This document shows positions 55,220 through 63,168 of a stretch of DNA of 64,000 nucleotides, one piece after another. The translations under genes were made by a program, and so were the position numbers. Location of the stretch: contig JBBCGG010000001.1 of assembly GCA_037200525.1 (NCBI GenBank), forward strand, positions 211,526-275,525, written 5' to 3'. Every line of letters starts with the position of its first letter. Positions within the stretch are counted from its first letter, which is position 1. This DNA comes from Methylocella sp. (GTDB taxonomy: Bacteria; Pseudomonadota; Alphaproteobacteria; Rhizobiales; Beijerinckiaceae). The notes under the pieces are model-generated. The model was given only the letters and a program-made list of their open reading frames with translations, made no database searches and was not told the origin of the DNA.

Positions 55220-55876
55220 ATGCTGTCATCTCAGCTTCTCTCCACCATTGAAGACGAGTTGCGTTGGCGTGAAGCGGAGTTGGCTTTAGCCAAGATCCAG
55301 TTACAGCGTTCTCTGGGGGATGCGCCGCTATTTCGCTTCTCCTATCGCTGCTTCGTTGCGATGACCTACGCTCATTTTGAAGCCTACACTAAGCGGATTG
55401 TCGCACAGTCGATGCAGGACATCTTCGACGCAGGGCATCCTTGGTCCAAATGTCTCGCATCAATAAGGACCAATCTATTTGCGTCTGGCTTGCGTCAATC
55501 AATGAGTAAGCTGTCGAATGCCGACCTTGCTGAACGAGGAAGTCTAGGGGGCTGCTTGATAGACGACGTGCCCGCGCCCTCGCTGACCATAATTTTGGAG
55601 TGCGGCAACATGAATGTTGCGAACTTCTTCTGGGCTATAGAGAGCATCGGCCTGGAAGGGGCAAAATTTGCATTCGCCAGAAGCGACATAGGCAAACTTA
55701 CGTCTTTGAGGCATGATTGCGCTCACGGCGAAGCTTTGATGTTTGATTCGACAAAGACTGAGGCGCAGCTCGCCTCGGACATGTACTCGCTTCAGTCCAG
55801 AATACTGACGCTGATGCGCACACTGGCCGTAGAAGTCGTCGATTTCTTCACGGCGACAGCGTTTTTAGTGAAGTAG
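55220..55876 (+). CDS. HEPN-domain nuclease (MAE_28990-like), partner of DUF262
   Basis: The 218-residue, mostly helical protein has R164-HDCA-H169 in LTSLRHDCAHGEAL, the R-X4-H motif of HEPN ribonucleases. The N-terminal part (RFSYRCFVAMTYAHFEAYTKRIV) resembles the MAE_28990/MAE_18760 HEPN group, whose genes I recall next to DUF262 genes. HEPN toxins cleave RNA in abortive-infection and toxin-antitoxin systems. ATG 55220 would follow the native DUF262 TGA by one base, so the two were translationally coupled. At present 1.6 kb of IS DNA separates them, and this gene may rely on an IS-borne promoter or be silent. It converges on the RelA/SpoT gene. Confidence 0.82.
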   Translation: MLSSQLLSTIEDELRWREAELALAKIQLQRSLGDAPLFRFSYRCFVAMTYAHFEAYTKRIVAQSMQDIFDAGHPWSKCLASIRTNLFASGLRQSMSKLSNADLAERGSLGGCLIDDVPAPSLTIILECGNMNVANFFWAIESIGLEGAKFAFARSDIGKLTSLRHDCAHGEALMFDSTKTEAQLASDMYSLQSRILTLMRTLAVEVVDFFTATAFLVK

Positions 55877-55997
55877 CTATCGCTGCGCTTGCCGCCGCTG
55901 GTGGTCAAGACCGGAAGGGCCGCTTTGAAGCGCGCAACGTCGATCAACAGACGTTTGTTCATGGAAGTGATTTTCACAGGCCCAAGTCCTTCTTGTG

Positions 55998-57287
55998 CTA
56001 CGGCAGTTGTGCTTCGCGATAGGCTTGTCGGACACTTTCATCTCGATGATTTTCAAGTTCCGAAAGCACTCTGCGAAGTTGGAGCGTGGCCTCGTCGAGA
56101 AATCCCCGGTCTGGGATCTCAATTCCATGGACGAGTTGGTTTCTGACTTGGCGAACATTCCTGATCGTCTCGAGGGCCTTCTGGGAGAGTTCGATCCTTT
56201 GCGCCCAGCCAACGATGTCGCGGCTCCTGTACGACGGGCTTTTGTCATTCAGCGCATGCGTGCGCTCGAGAATGATCCATGCCGAAAGAAAACGTCCGAT
56301 GGCTTGGCTTCGGTGTGCCGCCATGGGTTGGGTCTGATCATAGATACTCGTGAAAGTGAGTCTCGCCTGCAGGTTGCTGTAGAAGCTATACAATTCGGGC
56401 CTTTTTCCGAGGATAATGTCAGCTATCTGATCCGAAATTGGCTCGTCTGTTGATAGAGAGTCCGGTTCTCCGACTTGTTCCTTTAGCTTGGTAGCGCTGT
56501 TGAGTTTGGCTTCGCGCAACAGTTCCCACATCAGGTCCACGCGGCCCAATTGCAGGTCTGACCTGGGCTTCGCGCCTTGCAGCCATCGGTGCAAATAGGC
56601 AGCCAGGTCATAATGGCTGTCGAACGGAGCGTCGTTCTCAGCTAACCTGCGCTGAAGGGCTCGTTGCAATCTTTCCAGCGCAACTTCACCAGTGAGGACC
56701 AAGCCGTTGACCTCGTCCAGAATGGCCTCCTCGTCTTCGGAAAGGTCTCCGCTCTCCGGTTTGTACATTAGGTCATGTTCAACCTCCGCCCATGCGTGCA
56801 TCAAGACACTGCCGACCTGAATCTCTATTTTTGCAGTGGCATATTGCTTTTGCGCGTGGTCGAGGCTGCCGTCGTGAATGTAGACCCGATAATGATCGGC
56901 ACGATATCCGTCAAAACGCTTCCCTTGGCGTTTAAGCTCCGCACTTTTCGGGAAGTTCCTTTCAAGGTCGATTAAAAAATTCTCCTTGAGAATCGACCCC
57001 ACGCTCTCTCGGTCGCCAGGAAAGTAAAGGGCAATGCGCACACCCGCGAGATCAGCAATATCATCTCTGATCTGCTGCGATGATGCATAGCTTTGCTTCT
57101 GATCGCGCTCGCGCAGCTTAGTGAGCAACTTGATAGGGCGCTTCGCGCGATACGTCACGATGGCCCTTACACCGCGCGGGCCAAGCAGCGCTTCGCAGCG
57201 TTGGCTGCAGAGCCGAGCCGCTGCTTGGTAGTAATCGTACTCCCGCGTGTAGGCTGCGACAAATTCAGTGACGACTTCCTCCGACAC
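55998..57287 (-). CDS. RelA/SpoT-domain synthetase with C-terminal HEPN-like region
   Basis: The 429-residue protein has a nucleotidyltransferase domain of the RelA/SpoT kind at ~40-190: YRAKRPIKLLTKL (ATP-binding basic motif), DDIADLAGVRIALYFPGD (metal Asp), GYRADHYRVYI and EIQVGSVLMHAWAEVEHDLMYK (catalytic Glu). No HD hydrolase, TGS or ACT domain is present. The C-terminal ~180 residues are helical and contain R382-NQLV-H387 in VRQVRNQLVHG, an R-X4-H motif like HEPN domains. It could make alarmone-type nucleotides, modify RNA as toxSAS enzymes do, or signal to an effector. GTG 57287 is the start. Its position beside HEPN and TIR genes favours a defence role; this is inference. Confidence 0.8.
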   Translation of the reverse strand: MSEEVVTEFVAAYTREYDYYQAAARLCSQRCEALLGPRGVRAIVTYRAKRPIKLLTKLRERDQKQSYASSQQIRDDIADLAGVRIALYFPGDRESVGSILKENFLIDLERNFPKSAELKRQGKRFDGYRADHYRVYIHDGSLDHAQKQYATAKIEIQVGSVLMHAWAEVEHDLMYKPESGDLSEDEEAILDEVNGLVLTGEVALERLQRALQRRLAENDAPFDSHYDLAAYLHRWLQGAKPRSDLQLGRVDLMWELLREAKLNSATKLKEQVGEPDSLSTDEPISDQIADIILGKRPELYSFYSNLQARLTFTSIYDQTQPMAAHRSQAIGRFLSAWIILERTHALNDKSPSYRSRDIVGWAQRIELSQKALETIRNVRQVRNQLVHGIEIPDRGFLDEATLQLRRVLSELENHRDESVRQAYREAQLP

Positions 57288-58142
57288 GGCTTTCCCCTGC
57301 GGCCCCTGTCTTTACTGCCAGAAGTGTCCGATAATCACAATGCATATCAATGCGTCCATGCAGTGGCGTCGCAATTATCTCCGGTGCACCATTCGGATGT
57401 TGCTCACACACGACCCCTATTGGCTGTCTCCACGTTGACGTTTTCCTGCCGGATAGCACAGCGGAGGGCGGACGTTCGCGTGCGCAACGCTGCTAGAGCT
57501 ATTGAGTGTCCTGGGAAACTCGCCATTCTCCCGGGCGGCCTTCTGGGCATCTCTCGCTGTATCGGTGTCCTGATCAGCCGCCGGAGTTTGCGAGAAGTAG
57601 TCGCGCTGCCCGGTCAACAAGTCAGCTAGCTTGTGAATCGATCGTGTCACGTCATGCGCAGCTTGATCAACCGGTGATCCAATTTAAATCATCCCGCAAG
57701 CTCTAATCACGGCGTCGCGGCAAGCCGTCATGGTCCGCACCGCCCGACAGCGCCTCGGCTTTCGGCGCAATTCTAATGGGGTCTAGGCGGCTTCGAGGCC
57801 GGGCTCAGGGCCTTCGGGTGGAAAGGTCGCTCTAACACGCTGCGCCCCAGATTCCCGCCATGATCAAGCTACCGATTTTCTTTGGACCGGTGCCTTTAAG
57901 CGAAGGGCGTTCGACTTGTAACACTTTCGCAAGAAAGGGCTTGATCCCCGCCCCGAATCGCGCCCAAGGTCGTCCTCAAGGGACAGGTTTTGGCCTCTGC
58001 GATTATCACGTTGGACATGCTAAGGCTTAGAAGTGTCAATTACGTGCTTCTACACAGCACGGGCCTCTCCCCAACCCCCCTGTCGAAATTAGCGGCGCAA
58101 TGCCGGGGGCTTTTGCGCGCACATTTTTAGGGAATAGCCAAC
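57288..58142. other. intergenic, no accepted gene
   Basis: About 855 bases. A 77-codon frame on the minus strand (57417-57650) and several others lack family features. No repeat, integrase or terminator was recognised. Worn coding DNA is possible. Confidence 0.3.
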
Positions 58143-58205
58143 ATGACGACGCAAGATGAAATAATCGATTGGGATCCACTGGATGATGACTTCGCCGCGA
58201 TCTTA

Positions 58206-59043
58206 GGGCCCAGACCCATAAAATGGTTGGCGTGACAGGCGGATTGTGATTCACAGCTTCCGAAAGGAAGCGACTATGAATCGGGATCAATTCTGGCTGA
58301 CGGACGCGCAGTTCGCGAAGATCGCGCCGCATCTTCCCACGGACACGCGCGGCAAGGCGGGCGTCGATGATCGCCGGGTGATCAGCGGGATCATTCATGT
58401 GCTGAAATCTGGCGGACGCTGGATTGACGCGCCGCTGGAGTACGGGCCAAAGAAGACTCTCTACAATCGCTACGTTCGCTGGGCTGCTAAGGGCGTTTGG
58501 ATCGATCTGTTCCACGCGCTTGCGCAAGCAGGCGGGCCGCCGGCGCAGGTCCTCATCGACTCCTCGGCGGTCAAGGCGCATCGCTCGGCCAGTGGCGGCA
58601 AAGGGGGGAGAAGAATCAGGCCATCGGCCGTTCGCGCGGCGGGCGCACAACCAAAATCCACGCATTGACCGATGCGGACTGCCGCCCGCTGTCTTTCATG
58701 CTCACCGGCGGCCAAATCGCCGATTGCTCGGCGGGCGCGGAGCTTATCGCGCGACTTCCTCCTTGCGAAATCCTCCATGGCGACAAGGGCTACGACGCAA
58801 ATGCGATCCGTCGGCAGGTCGAGGAGCGCGGAGCTATGCCGAATATCCCGCCCAAGGCCAATCGCAGGTGGAAGAACTGCTTCTCGCCCTTCCTCTATCG
58901 AAACCGCAACGCCATCGAACGCATGTTCTGCCGCCTGAAAGACTTCAGGCGCGTGGCTACCCGCTACGACCGAAACGCCATAAACTTCCTCGCCACAGTC
59001 TGCATCGCCGCTACCGTTTGCTACTGGTTGTGAGTCTGGACCC
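58206..59043 (+). mobile_element. IS5-family (IS427-like) type 1 element, full-length copy E
   Basis: 838 bp flanked by TA (58204-58205 and 59044-59045). Nearly identical to the copy at 36739; one difference gives Ile for Val in DDRRVISG. Confidence 0.92.
58276..59033 (+). CDS. IS427-like type 1 transposase (two frames, -1 shift), copy E
   Basis: Frame 1 from ATG 58276 to 58668 and frame 2 to TGA at 59031-59033, joined by a -1 shift in AAAGGGGGG. Full-length and apparently functional, like copy D. Confidence 0.88.
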
Positions 59044-59434
59044 TAGGTCAGATCGAAGGAAAGCCAGAGTTAGAGCAATTCAAGGAATCAGTTGTAGCGG
59101 CTCGCGCCCTCTACAACCGAGGCATTACGAACTGCTTCACAACCGGGCAAATCCTAGCGAACATAGGTTGGGTGGCCGAAGAGACTTTCGGAATCGTATT
59201 GCCTTTTGATTACTCGATGAAAGGCAACCGTACTGTTGAAAGACACGACAGATTGCCGCCAGTCCTTCCCCTGCTGTTAGTTGCGCCGCCTTCTGCGACC
59301 TAAGACAATTGCGGGGAGGCGCTTTGCGCGTCTCCCTTGCCCGCAGCCCGGCGTCTGGATCACCCGGTCAGTTCGATACTCGTTCTTCTTTTCTGCTTCG
59401 AAGGTCTAGTGTTTGGATATGGTCAGGGGTCGGC

Positions 59435-60331
59435 TCAGGGACCCACTACCTTGTCCCAATCGATAGCATGGCCCGCAGCCTTCAGCTCCTTAGCCAAGGC
59501 CATTGTCCAGGCACCATACGCGTCGAACGGCGTCCACACGACGCCGAAAATGTCGGAAGGCAGCTCAACGTCGCCGTGCTTAATGGCGCATACGTTCTTT
59601 CGCCCGAGTTTTCCGATGAAGTAGCCAAGCTCAAGAATAACGTTTTGACGCGCGCGCGGAAGCAGCGCGCCATCCTTCGGACCGCCGATGTCATCGGGTG
59701 TTAAGAGGACGACAGCAAAGGCGACATCCGCATGAGCCTCGAATTTCTCAATAACCGTACGGCCCCGGTTAGACTGTTCGTGAAGAATTACGGGCGTGAA
59801 GTCTATCTTCCGCAAAAAGCTTGAGACTGCTTCGCGAGCCTCGCCGTTGTGGCCATGGACAATAAATACCTGGCGCCCAGCCGTTTCTTTTTGGGGAGTT
59901 GCAAGAACGGGCGGCAGGGATGAAGAGCCCTTCCGAACGATCTCCTCCTGAAGCCCTTTTACAGCTTGGCCAAGCAGCGCAATTGACTTCTCTTTGGCCT
60001 CTGAAAATTCGCGCTGCAGTTCGCCCGATGGCGGCCGTCCCTTGCCAGCGCTAAGAGACAGGACAGTAACACCAATTCGTGGGCGCAAGCTCGCGGCGCG
60101 CGCATACCGGTCAAATTCGATTGTATCCGCCCCGAAAGCCCGTTGCAAAGTTTCTTCGATGGCTTTCTCAAGCGCAATCACGCGAGGATCGTCATGCCGG
60201 GTGAGTGAACTTGGATCAAATGCCTCCAAGTCTGCAATTCTAGGTTTGATGCGTTCGACGGCGTCGCACATTTGATCCCGAGATAGTTCAGCAGGAGAAG
60301 GTACAGAGCCTGAGCTGGGGCGGCGCGCCAT
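59435..60331 (-). CDS. TIR-domain protein (CAP12/PCTIR-like nucleotide-binding)
   Basis: The 298-residue protein has an N-terminal helical region (~1-150), then a TIR-like domain of the Pfam TIR type seen in Pycsar/CBASS and related effectors: RQVFIVHGHNGEAREAVSSFL at ~153-173, VILHEQSNRGRTVIEKFE, VVLLTPDDIGG and RARQNVILELGYFIG with the likely catalytic Glu at 234. Such TIR domains degrade NAD+ to stop growth of infected cells. No cyclase or cyclic-nucleotide-sensor gene is adjacent, so what activates it is unclear. It lies between the IS-broken small gene and the tRNA-Arg. Confidence 0.82.
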   Translation of the reverse strand: MARRPSSGSVPSPAELSRDQMCDAVERIKPRIADLEAFDPSSLTRHDDPRVIALEKAIEETLQRAFGADTIEFDRYARAASLRPRIGVTVLSLSAGKGRPPSGELQREFSEAKEKSIALLGQAVKGLQEEIVRKGSSSLPPVLATPQKETAGRQVFIVHGHNGEAREAVSSFLRKIDFTPVILHEQSNRGRTVIEKFEAHADVAFAVVLLTPDDIGGPKDGALLPRARQNVILELGYFIGKLGRKNVCAIKHGDVELPSDIFGVVWTPFDAYGAWTMALAKELKAAGHAIDWDKVVGP

Positions 60332-60475
60332 GCAAAATCCTCTTCAAGAATATATGGATTAAAATTTATCACAAAAAGGAGCCACTACCTTTCTATAGCG
60401 TCGGCGTGAGCGCTTACCACGCGCCGCAAGCATGCGCGGGGAGCGCTCCAAGAGCCAAAGGCTACGCTAAAGCTG

Positions 60476-60503
60476 CCGATAAGGTTTTTCCGATAAGGTT
60501 TTT
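60476..60503. repeat. 14-bp tandem duplication
   Basis: CCGATAAGGTTTTT occurs twice in direct succession (60476-60489 and 60490-60503), between the TIR gene and the tRNA. Confidence 0.8.
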
Positions 60504-60545
60504 GCTAAAGCCTAACAATGGTTATTTGTAAGTCATTGTTTTAAT

Positions 60546-60622
<77 letters not shown>

Positions 60623-61092
60623 GCATCGACGTCGGAGACGCTAGAGCGCCCGCTTCGGCGCGTCCCGATTTAGCATGTTCGCGCGGACGGGCAAACCCAC
60701 TCGCCGGTCGTTCTTTCGAATTCCTTGACTTTGCCGCCCTAAAGCGCGAAAAAGCGCGCTGGTTCTCCCTTCCTACAAGGAGGAGCCTCTAGACCTTCCT
60801 TCAAAGAGAGGTTCTGGTGAATGAGCCGCCTTGCTTTGCGAAGCAAGCGGTGAACGTCCGGCAGCGCGTTGCGCCCCCGGGCGCGTTTTGCGTTGACGCG
60901 AACCTAGCCCCGATAAGATATCGGCTTTTCGGGGCGGGTTGTGCGGAAATTAAAGCCGAGCCCTCGTCGTTGGCGGGGATAAGGTTTGATCTTGAGAGGC
61001 TCGCCTCTTGAGCTGGCCGCGAACGGCCGCCCTTGCGCGCCGAACCCTCGGGGCGAAAAGTTTTTGGGATAGGTTGGGATAGGATAGAGCGC
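60623..61092. other. region between tRNA-Arg and ffh
   Basis: About 470 bases without an accepted gene; it should hold the tRNA promoter (minus) and the ffh promoter (plus). A hairpin CTTGCTT-TGCG-AAGCAAG with flanking CCG/CGG lies at 60826-60850. No SRP RNA was recognised here. Confidence 0.4.
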
Positions 61093-62697
61093 ATGTTTGA
61101 AGGGCTTTCGGAAAAGCTCTCTGGCATATTTGATACGCTGACCCGCCGCGGCGCCCTCTCCGAGGAGGACGTCAACGTCGCGCTGCGAGAGGTTCGCCGC
61201 GCTTTGCTTGAGGCGGACGTCGCGCTCGACGTCGTGCGCTCTTTCGTCGACACGGTGCGTTCGCGCGCAGTCGGCGCCAATGTCATCAAATCGGTGACCC
61301 CCGGCCAGATGGTCATCAAGATCGTCAATGACGTCTTGATCGAGACTCTCGGACACGACGCCGATCCGATCAATCTCGATGCGGCTCCGCCGGTCGCGAT
61401 CATGATGGTCGGCCTGCAGGGCGCGGGCAAGACGACAACCACGGCGAAGATCGCCAAGCGCTTAACCGAGCGCATGAAGCGCAAGGTTTTGATGGCCTCG
61501 CTCGACGTCAAGCGGCCCGCCGCGCAGGAGCAACTCGCCGTGCTCGGCCGCCAGATCGGCGTCGATACATTGCCGATCATCGCCGGTCAGACCCCCGTGC
61601 AGATTGCGGCGAGAGCCGAACAGGCGGCGCGCTTGCAGGGCTATGACGTCGTCATGCTGGACACGGCCGGGCGCACCCATATCGATGAAGTCTTGATGCA
61701 GGAGATGGCGGAGATCAAGGCGGCGACGCGGCCGCACGAGATCCTGCTCGTCGCCGATGCGCTCACCGGGCAGGACGCCGTCAATCTCGCCAAAAGCTTC
61801 GATGATCGCGTCGGCATCACCGGCATCGTGCTGACCCGCGTCGATGGCGATGGACGCGGCGGCGCGGCGCTTTCCATGCGCGCCGTAACCGGCAAACCGA
61901 TCAAGCTGCTCGGGGCCGGCGAGAAGATGGATGCGCTGGAGGATTTCCATCCCTCGCGCATCGCCAACCGCATTCTGGGCATGGGCGACATCGTCTCGCT
62001 CGTCGAGAAAGCGGCTGAATCGATTGACGCCGAGAAGGCGCAGCGCATCGCGGAGCGCATGCGCAAGGGCAAGTTCGATCTCGAGGATCTCTCCGAACAA
62101 CTGGCGCAGGTCGAGAAGATCGGCGGCCTCGGCGGCATCATGGGCATGCTGCCCGGCATCGCCAAGATGAAAGATCAGCTCGCCTCCGCCAATTTGGACG
62201 ATCGCATCATCAAACGTCAGCGCGCGATCATTTCGTCGATGACCCGCCAGGAGCGGCGCAACCCTGATCTGCTCAAGGCCTCGCGAAAAAAGCGCGTTGC
62301 GGCGGGCTCCGGCGTCAAGGTCGAAGACGTCAACAAGCTGCTCAAACAGCACCGTCAGATGGCCGACATGATGAAATCCATGGGCGGGGCCAACAAACGC
62401 GGCGGCGCCATGGGCAAGATGGCCTCGATGTTTGGGCTTCCGGGCGGCGGCATGGGCGCCATGCCGCAACCAACGCCCGAACAAATCGCCGCTTTGCAGA
62501 AGCAATTCGGGCCAATGCCGGGCGGACCGAGCGCTTCCGGCCCGGCCCCTAAGCCGGCGGTCCTTCCGCCGCCGCCGCCCGGCTTGGTCAGCGCCGCGCC
62601 GAAATTGCCGGGCCTTGGCGGCGGGGCGCCCGGAAAGCTTCCGGGACTCGGCGGCGGACTTTTGAGCGGGCTCAACCCGTTTGGAAAGAAGAAGTGA
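61093..62697 (+). CDS. ffh: signal recognition particle protein Ffh
   Basis: The ~534-residue protein has the N domain (LSEKLSGIFDTLTRRGALSEEDV), the G domain (GLQGAGKTTTTAK, DTAGRTHIDE, LTRVDGDGRGGAALSM) and the methionine-rich M domain (GGLGGIMGMLPGIAKM, IKRQRAIISSMTRQERRNPDLL) that binds SRP RNA and signal peptides. It targets nascent membrane proteins to FtsY. ATG 61093 is chosen because the family begins MFEGLSEKLS; an in-frame codon at 61033 is upstream noise. The Gly/Pro-rich tail ending GLNPFGKKK is seen in Hyphomicrobiales. Confidence 0.97.
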   Translation: MFEGLSEKLSGIFDTLTRRGALSEEDVNVALREVRRALLEADVALDVVRSFVDTVRSRAVGANVIKSVTPGQMVIKIVNDVLIETLGHDADPINLDAAPPVAIMMVGLQGAGKTTTTAKIAKRLTERMKRKVLMASLDVKRPAAQEQLAVLGRQIGVDTLPIIAGQTPVQIAARAEQAARLQGYDVVMLDTAGRTHIDEVLMQEMAEIKAATRPHEILLVADALTGQDAVNLAKSFDDRVGITGIVLTRVDGDGRGGAALSMRAVTGKPIKLLGAGEKMDALEDFHPSRIANRILGMGDIVSLVEKAAESIDAEKAQRIAERMRKGKFDLEDLSEQLAQVEKIGGLGGIMGMLPGIAKMKDQLASANLDDRIIKRQRAIISSMTRQERRNPDLLKASRKKRVAAGSGVKVEDVNKLLKQHRQMADMMKSMGGANKRGGAMGKMASMFGLPGGGMGAMPQPTPEQIAALQKQFGPMPGGPSASGPAPKPAVLPPPPPGLVSAAPKLPGLGGGAPGKLPGLGGGLLSGLNPFGKKK

Positions 62698-62772
62698 ATT
62701 TACCTACCGCCAACCAACTCTGAAACCTCAACTTAACGCCGAATGCTTCGGCCAAATTGGAGAACTCGCATC

Positions 62773-63150
62773 ATGCCCTTGAAAATTCGTCTGGCGCGCG
62801 GCGGCGCGAAGAAGCGCCCGTTTTATCGCGTTGTGGTCGCCGATTCGCGCATGCCGCGCGATGGCCGCTTCATCGAGCGTCTCGGCGTTTTTGACCCGTT
62901 GAAGGCCAAGGATTCCGCTGAACGGCTTGTGCTCGATCAGGACAAGGCGAAGGCCTGGATCGCCAAGGGCGCACAGCCGACCGATCGCGTCGCGCGGTTG
63001 CTTGACGGTCTCGGCGTTCTGACGCGCGAGGCGCGCAACAATCCGAAGAGGGCTCTGCCGAAGAAGAAGGCGCAGGAGCGCGCCACTGCAACCGCCGCCG
63101 CCGCCGAAAAAGCCGCCGCCGCGGCGGCTGCAGACGCCCCCGCAAACTGA
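62773..63150 (+). CDS. rpsP: 30S ribosomal protein S16
   Basis: The ~125-residue protein begins [26 protein letters not shown] and contains [11 protein letters not shown], standard for S16, with an Ala/Lys-rich C-terminal extension common in alphaproteobacteria. It follows ffh, the usual order. ATG 62773 is chosen over the frame start at 62743. Confidence 0.97.
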   Translation: MPLKIRLARGGAKKRPFYRVVVADSRMPRDGRFIERLGVFDPLKAKDSAERLVLDQDKAKAWIAKGAQPTDRVARLLDGLGVLTREARNNPKRALPKKKAQERATATAAAAEKAAAAAAADAPAN

Positions 63151-63168
63151 TTGACAGGCGGCGCTTCG

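Larger units (their letters stand above)
58143..59303 (+). pseudogene. small unknown gene split by an IS427-like element
   Basis: ATG 58143 opens MTTQDEIIDWDPLDDDFAAI and is interrupted at 58206. Removing the IS and one TA continues the same frame as LGQIEGKPELEQFKESVV at 59046 and runs without a stop to TAA 59301-59303, giving 106 residues. The first part is acidic; the later part has two short helical stretches. The function is not recognised. Because it lies between the RelA/SpoT and TIR genes it may have belonged to a defence module. Confidence 0.7.

Noticed and set aside
60623..61092. An SRP RNA gene upstream of ffh
   Set aside because: The conserved tetraloop region of bacterial SRP RNA was not found on either strand.
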